64,000 nt of DNA from Neorhizobium sp. SOG26 (GTDB taxonomy: Bacteria; Pseudomonadota; Alphaproteobacteria; Rhizobiales; Rhizobiaceae): assembly GCF_003491345.1 (NCBI RefSeq), contig NZ_CP025512.1:806001-870000 (forward strand), read 5' to 3'. Positions 17,886 to 27,930 of the stretch are shown here, one piece after another. The notes below the pieces were generated by a model, which was not told the DNA's origin, searched no databases, and worked only from the letters and a program-made list of their open reading frames with translations. Numbering within the stretch: position 1 is the first letter of the stretch; every line of letters begins with the position of its first letter. Position numbers and translations under genes: made by a program.

Positions 17886-18365
17886 ATGCGCTGCCCGTAT
17901 TGCGGTTCTGAAGATACGCAGGTGAAGGACTCGCGTCCGGCGGAGGATTACACCTCCATCCGGCGCCGTCGCATCTGCCCGGATTGCGGCGGCCGCTTCA
18001 CCACCTTCGAGCGCGTCCAACTGCGCGAACTGATGGTCACCAAGAAGACCGGCCGGAAGGTGCCTTTCGACCGGAACAAGCTGGTGCGGTCCTTCCAGAT
18101 CGCGTTGCGCAAGCGGCCGGTCGACAACGACCGGATCGAACGCGCGGTGTCCGGCATCGTGCGCCGGCTCGAAAGCTCCGGCGAGAACGAGATCTCATCG
18201 GAAGAGATCGGCCTGCAGGTGCTCGAAGCGCTGAAGAGCCTCGATGACGTGGCTTTCGTCCGTTACGCCTCCGTTTACCGGGACTTCTCGCATGCGGAAG
18301 ATTTCGAGAAGGTGATCCAGGAGATCAACGCCAAGATCGCACGTGATCCCGGCATCGAGGGCTGA
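17886..18365 (+). CDS. nrdR: Transcriptional repressor NrdR
   Basis: Nucleotide-sensing repressor of ribonucleotide reductase genes. The 159-residue protein has the N-terminal zinc ribbon with two CxxC pairs (CPYC at 3-6, CPDC at 31-34), then an ATP-cone domain (about 49-139) that binds ATP or dATP. Length and order are standard. It lies 30 bp after glyA and stops 4 bp before the preferred ribD start, so it belongs to the riboflavin operon, the usual arrangement in alphaproteobacteria. Confidence 0.97.
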   Translation: MRCPYCGSEDTQVKDSRPAEDYTSIRRRRICPDCGGRFTTFERVQLRELMVTKKTGRKVPFDRNKLVRSFQIALRKRPVDNDRIERAVSGIVRRLESSGENEISSEEIGLQVLEALKSLDDVAFVRYASVYRDFSHAEDFEKVIQEINAKIARDPGIEG

Positions 18366-18369
18366 GACC

Positions 18370-19458
18370 ATGGCGGGCGGCGGCAATGACGGGGCCTTCA
18401 TGGCTCGCGCGCTCGAATTGTCGCGCCAGCATCTGGGCCTGACCGGCACCAACCCCTCCGTCGGCTGCGTTGTCGTCAAGAACGGAGAGATCGTCGGCGA
18501 AGCCGTCACTGCGGTGGGCGGCCGTCCGCATGCCGAGACGCAGGCGCTCGAGATCGCGGGTGCCCGGGCGGAAGGTGCCGACGTCTATGTGACGCTCGAA
18601 CCCTGTTCCCACTACGGCCATACGCCGCCTTGCGCCAACGCCCTTGTCGCTGCGAAGGTCGCGCGCGTTGTTGTCTGCCTCACCGATCCCGATCCGCGCG
18701 TGGCTGGTCGCGGCCTGTCGATCCTGCGTAATGCAGGGATAGCGGTCGAGCAGGGGTTGATGCAGCAAGAGGGGCGGCGCACGCTTGCGGGCTACCTCAC
18801 GCGCCAGACAAAGAACCGCCCGCATGTGACTCTGAAGCTCGCGGTTTCCGCTGACGGGATGCTCGGTCGCCGCGGCGAAGAAGTGACGATTACCGGTCCC
18901 GAGGTTAAGCAAGCGGTCTTTCGGCTGCGGGCAGAATCCGACGGCATCCTCGTCGGCATCGGTACGGTTCTTTCCGATGATCCCGAACTGACAGTACGTA
19001 TTCCGGGCCTGGAGGATCGCTCGCCGATCCGCATCGTCATGGATCGCAAGCTGCAGATCCCCGTGACGTCAAAACTTGTCCAGACGGCGCGGCAAGTGCC
19101 AGTGATTGTGTTGGTTGGCGAACAGGCTGCATCCGACGAGACACTGGCCGAGAAGCGCGAGCAGTTGCGCGAGGCGGGCGTCGAGATCGTCCACTGCCGA
19201 GACCTTGCCTCCCTGCTGCGGACGCTGGCGGAGCGCGGCCTGTCGTCGCTGATGGTGGAGGGCGGCGCGGTCGTCGCCAGGGCTTTTCTGGATGCCGGCC
19301 TGGTCGACCGCATCATCCTGTCCGAAGGCGTCGTGACCGTCGGCGTGGGCGGTCTTGAATCGCCTGTGACGGCATCCGATATGCCGCGAGAATTCACGCT
19401 GATCCGGTCGATTGAACTCGGCCGCGACCGCCTTCTCGAATATGAAAGATCATCTTGA
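18370..19458 (+). CDS. ribD: Bifunctional riboflavin biosynthesis deaminase/reductase
   Basis: Catalyses the second and third steps of riboflavin synthesis, deaminating and then reducing the pyrimidine intermediate. The N-terminal deaminase has the zinc motifs RPHAETQALE and EPCSHYGHTPPCANAL; the C-terminal reductase runs from about residue 145 (RPHVTLKLAVSADG) to 360. The ATG at 18370 is chosen because it follows the nrdR stop and a GAGG site; an in-frame ATC/ATT-type extension to 18343 would overlap nrdR. The last base of its stop is the first base of the ribE ATG, so translation is coupled. Confidence 0.96.
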   Translation: MAGGGNDGAFMARALELSRQHLGLTGTNPSVGCVVVKNGEIVGEAVTAVGGRPHAETQALEIAGARAEGADVYVTLEPCSHYGHTPPCANALVAAKVARVVVCLTDPDPRVAGRGLSILRNAGIAVEQGLMQQEGRRTLAGYLTRQTKNRPHVTLKLAVSADGMLGRRGEEVTITGPEVKQAVFRLRAESDGILVGIGTVLSDDPELTVRIPGLEDRSPIRIVMDRKLQIPVTSKLVQTARQVPVIVLVGEQAASDETLAEKREQLREAGVEIVHCRDLASLLRTLAERGLSSLMVEGGAVVARAFLDAGLVDRIILSEGVVTVGVGGLESPVTASDMPREFTLIRSIELGRDRLLEYERSS

Positions 19459-20072
19459 TGTTTACCGGGATCGTAACCGACGTAGGAACAGTTGCGGCAA
19501 AGACGCCGATGGATGAAGGCGTGCGTCTGCGGATCGCGACGAGCTATGACCCGAAGACCATCGATCTTGGTGCTTCGATCTCCCATGCCGGCGTCTGCCT
19601 GACGGTCACCAAGCTTCCGGAAGAAGGCAGCAACGAACGCTGGTTCGAGGTCGAGGCCTGGGAAGAGGCGCTTCGCCTCACCACCATCGCAAGTTGGGCC
19701 CAAGGCACTCGAGTGAACCTCGAGCGGGCGCTGAAGATCGGCGACGAACTCGGCGGCCATATCGTTTCCGGCCACGTTGACGACAAGGCGGAGATCCTGT
19801 CGATCGAGCCGGAGGGCGAGGCGGTTCGCGTGCGTCTGCGCGCACCGGAGCATCTGGCGCGTTTCGTGGCCCCGAAGGGTTCGGTTGCCCTCGACGGCAC
19901 GTCGCTCACGGTCAACGCCGTCAATGGCACGGATTTTGACGTGCTGCTGATCCGCCACACGCTGGGCGTCACGACATGGGGTGACCGCAAGCCTGGTGAT
20001 TTCGTCAACTTCGAGGTGGATACCATGGCGCGGTATGCCGCCCGCCTGGCGGAGTTTCCGGCCAAGGCTTGA
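19458..20072 (+). CDS. ribE: Riboflavin synthase, alpha subunit
   Basis: Dismutates two molecules of 6,7-dimethyl-8-ribityllumazine to riboflavin. The 204-residue protein contains the two tandem lumazine-binding barrels: the first starts at MFTGIVTDVGTV, and the second, at about residue 96, contains GGHIVSGHVDDKAEI. The conserved SHAGVCLTVT and VALDGTSLTVNAV segments are present. The start ATG overlaps the ribD stop (TGATG); a TTG one codon earlier is less likely. A 7-bp hairpin follows at 20075-20093. The gap to ribH is about 150 bp, longer than the other spacings in this operon. Confidence 0.96.
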   Translation: MFTGIVTDVGTVAAKTPMDEGVRLRIATSYDPKTIDLGASISHAGVCLTVTKLPEEGSNERWFEVEAWEEALRLTTIASWAQGTRVNLERALKIGDELGGHIVSGHVDDKAEILSIEPEGEAVRVRLRAPEHLARFVAPKGSVALDGTSLTVNAVNGTDFDVLLIRHTLGVTTWGDRKPGDFVNFEVDTMARYAARLAEFPAKA

Positions 20073-20074
20073 GC

Positions 20075-20093
20075 AGGTCGTCACTCACGACCT
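20075..20093 (+). other. Small stem-loop after ribE
   Basis: Perfect inverted repeat AGGTCGT/ACGACCT with a 5-nt loop directly behind the ribE stop, without a T-run. It may attenuate transcription or stabilise the 3' end before ribH. Confidence 0.4.
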
Positions 20094-20224
20094 ATTCTGC
20101 CCGTGCATTTCAGGGATCCGCTAAATTTGCTTGCCAATCGCGTGCGAGCGTGTTTTGACCGCGGCCTGCCAAATCCCGTAAAATCCGGTCCAGCTTGAAG
20201 CGGCCGATTGGAAAAAGGTGACAC

Positions 20225-20683
20225 ATGCCCCGCGGAGCCGCACCCCATATCCTCATCGTCGAGGCACGTTTTTACGACGACATGGCCGACGCGCTGCTCG
20301 ACGGCGCAACGCATGCCCTCAAGGAAGCGGGCGCGACCTATGATGTCGTGACCGTTCCCGGTGCGCTCGAAGTTCCGCCGGCGATCGCCATGGCGCTTGA
20401 TGCGGCCGAAGAGGGTGGCACCGAATACGATGGTTTCGTAGCACTCGGCATGGTGATCCGCGGCGAGACCTACCATTTCGATATCGTTTCCAACGAATCC
20501 TCGCGCGCACTGATGGATCTTGCCGTGTCCGAATCGCTTGCGATCGGGAACGGCATCCTGACCGTGGAAAACGACGAGCAGGCTTGGGCACGCGTCCGCC
20601 GCTCGGACAAGGACAAAGGCGGCTTTGCCGCACGCGCAACGCTGACGATGATTGCGCTGCGTGACAAGCTGAACGGTGGTTGA
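20225..20683 (+). CDS. ribH: 6,7-dimethyl-8-ribityllumazine synthase
   Basis: Condenses the ribityl-aminouracil and dihydroxybutanone phosphate to lumazine, the substrate of RibE. The 152 residues include the substrate-site segments [25 protein letters not shown] and a [12 protein letters not shown] stretch. The length fits the RibH1 type that assembles to pentamers or icosahedra. An AAAGGTG site lies upstream. The nusB ATG follows 4 bp after the stop, the usual riboflavin/nusB coupling. Confidence 0.97.
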   Translation: MPRGAAPHILIVEARFYDDMADALLDGATHALKEAGATYDVVTVPGALEVPPAIAMALDAAEEGGTEYDGFVALGMVIRGETYHFDIVSNESSRALMDLAVSESLAIGNGILTVENDEQAWARVRRSDKDKGGFAARATLTMIALRDKLNGG

Positions 20684-20687
20684 TCCA

Positions 20688-21167
20688 ATGACTAAAGAAG
20701 GCGAGCACACGGTAAAGCCGGCCAATCAGCGAGGTGCTGCAAGGCTCGCGGCCGTGCAGGCGCTTTACCAGATGGATGTCGGTGGTACCGGCGTGCTGGA
20801 AGTCGTCGCCGAATACGAGGCGCATCGCCTTGGCCAGGAACTGGACGGCGATACCTACCTGAAGGCGGATCCGTCCTGGTTCCGCTCGATCGTGTCTGGC
20901 GTTGTACGTGACCAGCTGAAGATCGACCCGATCATCCGCTCCTCGCTCCAGGAAGACTGGCCGCTGTCGCGCCTCGATTCGACCCTTCGGGCAATCCTGC
21001 GCGCCGGCACCTTCGAGATCCTTGAGCGCAAGGATGTGCCGATTGCCGTCATCGTCACGGAATATGTCGAGATTGCCCGTGCCTTCTTCGAAGAAGACGA
21101 GCCGCGCATCGTCAATGCCGTGCTGGACCGTATCGCAAAAGAAGTGCGCGGCGACGCGAAGAAATAA
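20688..21167 (+). CDS. nusB: Transcription antitermination protein NusB
   Basis: All-helical RNA-binding factor that, with NusE (S10), supports antitermination in rRNA operons. The 159-residue protein starts with an arginine-rich helix ([20 protein letters not shown]) and has the conserved C-terminal [21 protein letters not shown] and FVNAVLD-like (IVNAVLDRI) motifs. The ATG at 20688 is preferred; an in-frame GTG at 20676 overlaps ribH. A carrier gene follows after 9 bp. Confidence 0.95.
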   Translation: MTKEGEHTVKPANQRGAARLAAVQALYQMDVGGTGVLEVVAEYEAHRLGQELDGDTYLKADPSWFRSIVSGVVRDQLKIDPIIRSSLQEDWPLSRLDSTLRAILRAGTFEILERKDVPIAVIVTEYVEIARAFFEEDEPRIVNAVLDRIAKEVRGDAKK

Positions 21168-21176
21168 ACCGAGGTC

Positions 21177-22412
21177 ATGAGCATGGACGCTGGGCAGCAG
21201 GCTCTTCAAACGCAGATGCGAAGCGCCCGACGCAGCGTCATGCTACTCGCTGCCGTCCAGGCGGTGCTTGGCTCGGCCGCACCGATCGCCATCTCAAGCG
21301 GATCGCTTGCAGGTTACCAACTCCTTGCCGATGACAAGACGCTGGCCACCGCGCCGATCACCGGCTTCAACGTCGGCACCGCCTGTGGCGCCGTTCTCAT
21401 CGCCATTCTTTCACGGTCGCTTGGACGGCGCAGCGCCTTCATGCTGGGCTGCCTGATTGGTGCCATGGGTGGCGCGCTCGCAACCATCGCGCTCTTTCGC
21501 GGCGACTTCTGGATGTTTGCGGTCGCACTTCTTTTGATCGGCACCTGCGCCGGCTTCACGCAGAAAATCCGTTTTGCTGCAGCCGATGCCTCGCCGAGCC
21601 ACTACAAGCCGCGGGCAATCTCCTGGATCCTCGGCGCCGGCATTGTCTCGGCCGTGCTTGGCCCACAGGTGGTTATCTTCGCCAAGGACCTGCTGGCACC
21701 CGTCACCTTCGCCGGCACGTTCCTCGCCATCATTCCGCTGTGCCTTCTGCCGCTCATCCTTCTCGCCTTCCTGCGCCTGCCGAACACCGGAAGTGCCAGT
21801 ACCGGTGGCACCTCGCTGCCGGCCCGCCCGCTCAAGGAGATCGTGCTCACGCAACGCTTCATGACGGGCATGATCTGCGGCATTGGCACCTATGCGCTGA
21901 TGACCTTCGTGATGACCGGTGCGCCGCTCGCCATGGTGATCGGTTGCGGTTTCCCGACCGAGATGGCCGCGCTTGGCATCCAGTGGCACGTGCTTGCCAT
22001 GTTCGGCCCGAGCTTCTTCACCGGCGCGCTGATCACCCGTTTCGGCGCCGAGCGCATCGTCGCCGCCGGCCTCTTCATCATGATGGCCTGCGCGGTGGTC
22101 GCGCATATGGGCGTCGAACTCTGGAACTTCTGGGGTGCGCTGGTTCTCCTCGGCATCGGCTGGAACTTCGGCTTCATTGGCTCGACCTCCATCGTCGCCT
22201 CGAGCTACCGCCCGCACGAAGCCGACAAGGTGCAGGGCTTCCATGACATCATCCTGTTCGGCACGGTCGCCCTGTCCTCGTTCTCCTCGGGCAAGGTGTT
22301 CGTCACCTGGGGCTGGTCCTTCATCAATCTGGTGATCTGGCCGGTCACGATCGTCTGCCTGGCGCTCCTTCTTGCCCTCGCTCTCAAGAAGCGTTCCCCC
22401 GCAAGCACGTAA
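21177..22412 (+). CDS. Major facilitator superfamily transporter
   Basis: Inner-membrane MFS carrier of 411 residues with about twelve membrane segments. The loop 2-3 motif region is SRSLGRRSAFMLGCLIGAMGGAL, a good match to MFS motif A. It resembles the YcaD/drug-proton antiporter-like rhizobial MFS proteins often found after nusB. The substrate is unknown. It starts 9 bp after nusB with a GAGGT site, so it probably forms the end of the glyA-nusB transcript. The C-terminus is short and basic (ALKKRSPAST). Confidence 0.9.
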   Translation: MSMDAGQQALQTQMRSARRSVMLLAAVQAVLGSAAPIAISSGSLAGYQLLADDKTLATAPITGFNVGTACGAVLIAILSRSLGRRSAFMLGCLIGAMGGALATIALFRGDFWMFAVALLLIGTCAGFTQKIRFAAADASPSHYKPRAISWILGAGIVSAVLGPQVVIFAKDLLAPVTFAGTFLAIIPLCLLPLILLAFLRLPNTGSASTGGTSLPARPLKEIVLTQRFMTGMICGIGTYALMTFVMTGAPLAMVIGCGFPTEMAALGIQWHVLAMFGPSFFTGALITRFGAERIVAAGLFIMMACAVVAHMGVELWNFWGALVLLGIGWNFGFIGSTSIVASSYRPHEADKVQGFHDIILFGTVALSSFSSGKVFVTWGWSFINLVIWPVTIVCLALLLALALKKRSPAST

Positions 22413-22464
22413 GCGTTCGTCTCTAGGGCTTGACGCAACCTCATCTCCACCGCAATCTCGCGCT

Positions 22465-22511
22465 GCGTGAAGGGCCATGTGGCGCCTTGGGAGGGGATTC
22501 GGCCTTCACGC
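22465..22511 (+). repeat. Inverted repeat in the hppA leader
   Basis: Arms GCGTGAAGGGCC (22465-22476) and GGCCTTCACGC (22501-22511), complementary except for one bulged base, enclose a 24-nt loop. They lie about 117 bp before the hppA ATG and could form an RNA stem in the leader or a DNA operator. No T-run follows. Confidence 0.45.
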
Positions 22512-22627
22512 GGGAATGCGCATCGTGAAGTGTTGCGGCAATCCTTTTCCTCCGTCGAGTGGGGAGCGTCGCAACGGCATGCCGGAGGGCATGGGCCGTC
22601 TGGCGCTTGAGGGAGAGGAAAAAGCGA

Positions 22628-24769
22628 ATGACCGTAATATTGGGTGTGGTCGTATGCGGACTGCTATCGATCATCTATGCCGCTTGGGCGACGCGTTCCG
22701 TTTTGGCTGCCGACCAAGGCAATGCACGCATGCAGGAAATTGCCGGCTATGTTCGTGAAGGGGCACAGGCCTACCTGACGCGCCAGTACATGACGATTGC
22801 CATCGTCGGCGTGGTGGTCGCGATCCTGGCCTGGCTGCTGTTGTCCGGCACGGCCGCGATCGGTTTCATCATCGGTGCCGTCCTGTCCGGCGCCGCCGGC
22901 TTTATCGGGATGCACGTCTCGGTTCGGGCCAATGTGCGCACCGCGCAGGCAGCCTCGCAGAGTCTCGCCGCTGGTCTCGACATCGCATTCAAGTCCGGTG
23001 CCATCACCGGCATGCTGGTGGCCGGCCTCGCGCTTCTGGGCGTCTCGATCTACTACTGGATACTGACCTCGGGCCTCGGCCATCCCAGCGGCTCGCGTGA
23101 AGTCATTGATGCGCTTGTCGCTCTCGGCTTCGGCGCCTCGCTCATCTCGATCTTCGCCCGTCTCGGCGGCGGTATCTTCACCAAGGGTGCAGACGTGGGC
23201 GGCGACCTCGTCGGCAAGGTCGAAGCCGGTATTCCGGAAGACGACCCGCGCAACCCGGCCACAATCGCCGACAACGTGGGCGACAATGTCGGTGACTGCG
23301 CCGGCATGGCCGCCGACCTGTTCGAGACCTACGCAGTTTCGGTGGTCGCGACCATGGTTCTGGCCGCCATCTTCTTCGCCGGCACACCGACGCTTGAGAC
23401 TGCGATGATCTATCCGCTCGCCATCTGCGGCGCCTGCATCGTCACCTCGATCATCGGCACCTTCTTCGTCAAGCTGGGCTCCAATGGCTCGATCATGGGA
23501 GCGCTCTACAAGGGCCTGATCGTCACCGGCCTGTTGTCGGTCGTCGGCCTTGCCGGCGCAACGGCACTGACAACCGGATGGGGTTCGATCGGCACGGTTG
23601 CGGGGATGGACATCACCGGCACCAACCTCTTCATCTGCGGCCTGCTGGGCCTGCTGGTGACGGCGCTGATCGTGGTGATCACCGAATACTACACCGGCAC
23701 TGGCAAGCGCCCGGTCGTCTCGATCGCCCAGGCCTCTGTCACGGGCCATGGCACCAACGTCATCCAGGGCCTTGCGGTTTCGCTGGAATCGACGGCGTTG
23801 CCGGCAATCGTCATCGTTGGCGGCATCATTGCCACCTACCAGCTCGGCGGCCTTTTTGGCACCGGGATCGCGGTTACGGCCATGCTGGGTCTTGCCGGGA
23901 TGATCGTTGCGCTCGATGCCTTCGGCCCGGTGACCGACAACGCAGGCGGTATCGCCGAAATGTCGAACCTTCCGCCGGAGGTCCGCAAGTCGACCGACGC
24001 ACTGGATGCGGTGGGTAACACGACCAAGGCCGTTACCAAGGGTTACGCGATCGGCTCGGCCGGCCTCGGCGCCCTTGTCCTGTTTGCCGCCTATTCCAAC
24101 GACCTGCAGTATTTTGCGGCGAACGCCCAGCAATATCCGTATTTCGAGGGTGTCGGGGAAATCTCCTTCAGCCTTGCCAATCCTTATGTCGTCGCCGGCC
24201 TGATCTTCGGCGGCCTTATCCCGTACCTCTTCGGCGGCATTGCCATGACCGCCGTTGGCCGTGCGGCAGGCTCTATCGTGGAAGAAGTGCGCAAGCAGTT
24301 CCGCGAAAAGCCGGGCATCATGGAGGGCAGGGAACGTCCGGACTACGGCCGCGCCGTCGATATCCTGACCAAGGCCGCGATCCGCGAAATGATCGTGCCG
24401 TCGCTGCTGCCGGTTCTGGCGCCGATTGTTGTCTACTTCGGCGTGCTCATCATCTCCGGCGGAGACAAGGCCTCTGCCTTCGCGGCGCTTGGTGCCTCGT
24501 TGCTCGGCGTCATCGTCAACGGCCTGTTCGTGGCGATCTCGATGACCTCGGGCGGCGGCGCCTGGGACAACGCCAAGAAGAGCTTCGAGGACGGCTTCAT
24601 CGACAAGGACGGACAGAAGCATTTGAAGGGCTCGGACGCGCACAAGGCATCCGTGACCGGAGACACCGTCGGCGACCCGTACAAGGATACGGCGGGCCCT
24701 GCCGTCAACCCGGCGATCAAGATCACCAATATCGTCGCCCTGCTGCTGCTTGCCATCCTGGCCGGCTGA
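22628..24769 (+). CDS. hppA: Membrane proton-translocating pyrophosphatase (K+-independent type)
   Basis: Integral membrane pump that couples hydrolysis of pyrophosphate to proton export. The 713-residue protein has about 16 membrane segments. The substrate site is visible in the [20 protein letters not shown] block and the acidic [19 protein letters not shown] block. The K+-dependence site reads GNTTKA with Lys, which marks the K+-independent class (dependent enzymes have Ala there). The start at 22628 follows a GGGAGAGG site; the open frame extends upstream to 22559 without support. The C-terminal [17 protein letters not shown] block is intact. Standing alone with its own leader and a strong terminator, it is a single-gene unit. 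Confidence 0.97.
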   Translation: MTVILGVVVCGLLSIIYAAWATRSVLAADQGNARMQEIAGYVREGAQAYLTRQYMTIAIVGVVVAILAWLLLSGTAAIGFIIGAVLSGAAGFIGMHVSVRANVRTAQAASQSLAAGLDIAFKSGAITGMLVAGLALLGVSIYYWILTSGLGHPSGSREVIDALVALGFGASLISIFARLGGGIFTKGADVGGDLVGKVEAGIPEDDPRNPATIADNVGDNVGDCAGMAADLFETYAVSVVATMVLAAIFFAGTPTLETAMIYPLAICGACIVTSIIGTFFVKLGSNGSIMGALYKGLIVTGLLSVVGLAGATALTTGWGSIGTVAGMDITGTNLFICGLLGLLVTALIVVITEYYTGTGKRPVVSIAQASVTGHGTNVIQGLAVSLESTALPAIVIVGGIIATYQLGGLFGTGIAVTAMLGLAGMIVALDAFGPVTDNAGGIAEMSNLPPEVRKSTDALDAVGNTTKAVTKGYAIGSAGLGALVLFAAYSNDLQYFAANAQQYPYFEGVGEISFSLANPYVVAGLIFGGLIPYLFGGIAMTAVGRAAGSIVEEVRKQFREKPGIMEGRERPDYGRAVDILTKAAIREMIVPSLLPVLAPIVVYFGVLIISGGDKASAFAALGASLLGVIVNGLFVAISMTSGGGAWDNAKKSFEDGFIDKDGQKHLKGSDAHKASVTGDTVGDPYKDTAGPAVNPAIKITNIVALLLLAILAG

Positions 24770-24786
24770 TCATCGGGAATAACGAA

Positions 24787-24818
24787 AAGGCCCGCGAGGA
24801 ACGATCCTCGCGGGCCTT
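24787..24818. terminator. Strong bidirectional terminator between hppA and bamE
   Basis: Perfect 14-bp stem (24787-24800 with 24805-24818) with a 4-nt loop, between two convergent genes. Confidence 0.85.
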
Positions 24819-24846
24819 CTGATTCTGATAAGCGGGCGAGCTTGGC

Positions 24847-25341
24847 TTAGTTGCCGCCGAAGCCACCAAGGATGCTGCGCGCGGCTGCCGCGCCGCTGCT
24901 TGCTGCACCCGTGCCGCCCGACAGCAACTGCTGCAGGAAGGTGAGGTCGCGGCCGCCGGTCGGGGTTGTGCGAGAAATCGTGTCGAAGACCTTGCCGTCC
25001 TGCAGCGTGTAGTTTGCGCGGCGGGCGACAACGCCATCCTTGTCGAAGTAGATGGCGAGAACCGTCTGTTCGACGAGGCGCGGCTTCATGGCGGCAAATG
25101 CACGCTGGCGCTTCTGCGAGATGTAATAGAAGACCTCAGAATCGAAGGTGGCCGTCGTGGACGGAGTGCCCATGGTCAGCAGCACCTGCTCGCGGCTCGA
25201 TCCTTCCGGGATCAGCTTCAACGACTGCTCGTCAACGACGTAGCCGTTATAGAGGGTGTCACCGATCTGCATTGACGTGCAGCCGGTCAGTCCGGCGGTT
25301 GCGATTGCCGTGGCCAGGGCCGCTTTGCTCAAGAATGTCAT
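24847..25341 (-). CDS. bamE: Outer membrane assembly lipoprotein BamE (SmpA/OmlA family)
   Basis: Lipoprotein of the BAM complex that inserts beta-barrel proteins in the outer membrane. The 164-residue product has a lipobox (AGLTGC, Cys at about residue 21) and the SmpA/OmlA core with IPEGSSREQVLLTMGTPSTT and the WYYI-like FYYISQKRQ strand. The C-terminal tail is Gly/Ala-rich and low in complexity (residues 145-164). The ATG at 25341 is preferred over 25368 because it starts a typical signal sequence (MTFLSKAALA). The gene is divergent to the bc1 chaperone gene across about 260 bp. Confidence 0.92.
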   Translation of the reverse strand: MTFLSKAALATAIATAGLTGCTSMQIGDTLYNGYVVDEQSLKLIPEGSSREQVLLTMGTPSTTATFDSEVFYYISQKRQRAFAAMKPRLVEQTVLAIYFDKDGVVARRANYTLQDGKVFDTISRTTPTGGRDLTFLQQLLSGGTGAASSGAAAARSILGGFGGN

Positions 25342-25601
25342 TTCGTATCCGAAAACCCGCTTGCTCAACGGTATCCCCCAAACTCAACTGGCCCCTGCTG
25401 AACCTTACCATTGTGGCTATTCAGGGACGTGAGACCGTCCGCAGCCGCTCTTCACGGTCGCGAAAATCCTCGACCCCGTTCGCTGGTCTGGCGGAACGGC
25501 ATTGCTTTTCGTGCCTGCTTCGGTAAACCAGCTTTCGTTTCCATGCAACATCGGCCAGGCGCTTGGCCGGACATTCGTGGAGACATACAGCAGGAATCGA
25601 G

Positions 25602-26162
25602 ATGATATTCGGCCTTTTCAAGAAGAAGAACCGCAACCAGGCGATCATCAACCGGCAATATGCGACCCTGACCGAGACGGCGCGCATCCCGTTCTTCTAC
25701 AGCGACCTGCATGTGCTGGACACGGTCATGGGCCGGTTCGAGATGCTGTCGATCGTGATGATCCTGTTCTTCCGCAGGACGGCAAAATCGCCGGTCAGCG
25801 GCCAGGAACTGGCCCAGGAAATCGTCGACGCCTTCTTCCAGGACATTGATCACTCGATCCGCGAACTGGGTATCGGCGACCAGGGCGTGCCGAAACGTAT
25901 GAAGAAGCTCGCCGGCATGTTCTATGGCCGGCTGGAAACCTATGCGGCGGCGCTTGAGAACAAGAACGAGGCGGAACTTGCGGGAGCGCTGAGGCGCAAT
26001 ATCTATCCGAATGCGGATGATGCGCCCGAGATGCGGGCACTCGCCGGCTGGATGATCCGTGCGGAAGCGGCCCTTGCCGCGATTTCCGAAGACGAGATCT
26101 CCACCGGACAGGCGGTTCTCCTCGATCCGGCGGCGCCCGCACCAGAAAGGTATGTGTCGTGA
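25602..26162 (+). CDS. Ubiquinol-cytochrome c chaperone family protein (CBP3-like)
   Basis: Homologue of mitochondrial CBP3/UQCC1, which helps assemble the cytochrome bc1 complex. The 186-residue protein (from MIFGLFKKK) contains the family core, running from IPFFYSDLHVLDTVMGRFEM to a second helical part with DIDHSIRELGIGDQGVPKRMKKLA, the most conserved segment. The ATG at 25602 follows an AGGAA site; earlier in-frame codons are not supported. It overlaps the DUF177 gene by 4 bp (GTGA), a pairing typical of alphaproteobacteria. Confidence 0.92.
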   Translation: MIFGLFKKKNRNQAIINRQYATLTETARIPFFYSDLHVLDTVMGRFEMLSIVMILFFRRTAKSPVSGQELAQEIVDAFFQDIDHSIRELGIGDQGVPKRMKKLAGMFYGRLETYAAALENKNEAELAGALRRNIYPNADDAPEMRALAGWMIRAEAALAAISEDEISTGQAVLLDPAAPAPERYVS

Positions 26163-26725
26163 AGAATGAACATGTGCGGAAGGAAAAGCCTCCGTTTTCA
26201 TACCCTGTGAAAGTCGGCCACGTTTCGGCCAATCCGATTACCGTGCGGCTGGAAGCCGATGAGCGCGAGCGCCAGGGGCTGGCGAAGCTGTGGCAGGTGG
26301 AAGCGGTCGATTCGCTCAAAGCCGAGCTGCAGGTCGTGCGCTGGAAGAAGGACGGCGTCCGCCTGAAGGGCCGCGTCGAAGCTTCGATCGTCCAGGCCTG
26401 CGTGGTAACGATGGATCCGGTCGAATCGAGAATTGAGGAAGACCTCGAGCAGATCTTCGTGCCGGAAGGTTCGAAGCTCGCCCGCATCGTCAGCAACGAA
26501 GCGGCCGAGATGGTGCTTGATCCCGAAGGCCCCGACCTGCCGGAGACCTTTGCAGGCGACACGATTGATGCCGGCGAAGTGGTCGCCGAATTCGCCGCAC
26601 TTGCAATCGATCCGTATCCGCGCAAGCCGGGTGTCGAGTTCGCCGATCACCTGGAGAGCGATCCGAACGACGAAGCGGAGCGGCCGAACCCGTTCGCGGT
26701 GCTGAAAGACTGGAAAAAAGACTAA
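26159..26725 (+). CDS. DUF177/YceD-family protein
   Basis: Protein of the YceD (DUF177) family, which in plants and bacteria is linked to 23S rRNA accumulation. The 188 residues hold the family core, with the VQACVVTMDPVESRIEEDLE segment containing the conserved cysteine and an acidic C-terminal half that ends in NPFAVLKDWKKD. It starts with GTG, sharing four bases with the upstream stop. About 150 bp downstream is plsX, as in many alphaproteobacteria; the rpmF gene that separates yceD and plsX in enterics is absent here. Confidence 0.92.
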   Translation: MKNEHVRKEKPPFSYPVKVGHVSANPITVRLEADERERQGLAKLWQVEAVDSLKAELQVVRWKKDGVRLKGRVEASIVQACVVTMDPVESRIEEDLEQIFVPEGSKLARIVSNEAAEMVLDPEGPDLPETFAGDTIDAGEVVAEFAALAIDPYPRKPGVEFADHLESDPNDEAERPNPFAVLKDWKKD

Positions 26726-26871
26726 GCACGGTTGTCAGCAGGAGCGAAAACTATATTTTGGCCACGATTTCGCCGGCAGAGCCACGCAAGAGCTAGGCCG
26801 TTTGTGACGCAAGAAACTAGCGCATGGCCTTCCGGAACATGCGTTCGGCGAAGATTAAGGATCAGGGACGC

Positions 26872-27918
26872 GTGATCAGAATTTCTCTCGACGCCATGGG
26901 TGGCGACTTCGGTCCTGAAGTCGTGATTCCGGGTGCCGCCAAGGCCTTGGAACGCCATCCAGACGTAACCTTCCTCATCTACGGGCTGAAGGCCCAGTGC
27001 GAACCGCTGCTCGCCAAATATCCGAAACTTCGCGAAAAATCCGTCTTCCATGATTGCGAACTTGCCGTGGCCATGGATGAAAAGCCGAGCGCTGCCCTGC
27101 GGCGCGGTCGGTATGTCTCCACGATGTGGCGTTCGATCGAGGCGGTGAAGCTCGGTGAAGCAGACGTGGCCGTGTCGGCCGGCAATACCGGTGCGCTGAT
27201 GGCGATGGCGAAGTTCTGTCTTCGGACCATGGCCAATATCGAACGCCCTGCAATCGCCGGGATCTGGCCGACCTTGAAGGGCGAAAGCATCGTCCTCGAC
27301 ATCGGTGCCACGATCGGCGCCGATGCTCAGCAGCTTCTGGATTTCGCGCTGATGGGCGGCGCCATGGCGCGCGCGCTTTTTGAAGTCGAGCGTCCGACCG
27401 TCGGCCTCCTCAATGTCGGTGTTGAAGAAGTGAAAGGTCAGGAAGAGGTCAAGGAAGCCGGGCGCCTGATCCGTGACGCCAACATGCCCACCATTGCCTA
27501 CCACGGCTTTGTCGAGGGCGATGACATCGGCAAGGGCACGGTCGATGTCGTGGTAACGGAAGGCTTCACCGGCAATATCGCGCTGAAGGCCGCCGAAGGC
27601 ACCGCCCGGCAGATCGCGACATTGCTGCGCGAGGCCATGTCGCGTACGCTGTTTGCCAAGCTTGGTTATCTTCTCGCCAAGAGCGCCTTCGATCGGCTGC
27701 GGGAGAAGATGGATCCGAACAAGGTCAACGGCGGCGTTTTCCTTGGCCTGAATGGCATCGTCATCAAGAGCCATGGCGGCACCAATGCCGATGGCTTCGC
27801 CGCTGCGATCGATGTCGGCTACGATATGGCGCGCAACGACCTCAATGCAAAGATCCAGCAGGATCTGACACTTTACCATGCCCGTCGTCAGCCCCTGGCT
27901 GGCCCGGAAACGGCATGA
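26872..27918 (+). CDS. plsX: Phosphate acyltransferase PlsX
   Basis: Makes acyl-phosphate from acyl-ACP, feeding PlsY in the first step of phospholipid synthesis; peripheral to the inner membrane. The 348-residue protein begins [16 protein letters not shown], the conserved N-terminus, and has the [12 protein letters not shown] and [13 protein letters not shown] blocks. I chose the GTG at 26872, preceded by AGGGA. The ATG at 26824 would add 16 residues with no ribosome site. FabH follows after 12 bp. Confidence 0.95.
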   Translation: MIRISLDAMGGDFGPEVVIPGAAKALERHPDVTFLIYGLKAQCEPLLAKYPKLREKSVFHDCELAVAMDEKPSAALRRGRYVSTMWRSIEAVKLGEADVAVSAGNTGALMAMAKFCLRTMANIERPAIAGIWPTLKGESIVLDIGATIGADAQQLLDFALMGGAMARALFEVERPTVGLLNVGVEEVKGQEEVKEAGRLIRDANMPTIAYHGFVEGDDIGKGTVDVVVTEGFTGNIALKAAEGTARQIATLLREAMSRTLFAKLGYLLAKSAFDRLREKMDPNKVNGGVFLGLNGIVIKSHGGTNADGFAAAIDVGYDMARNDLNAKIQQDLTLYHARRQPLAGPETA

Positions 27919-27930
27919 CGACAGGATAAA

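Noticed and set aside
22664..24643. 659-codon open frame on the minus strand
   Set aside because: Antisense to hppA, very rich in Gly/Asp/Arg; a pure shadow of the real gene.
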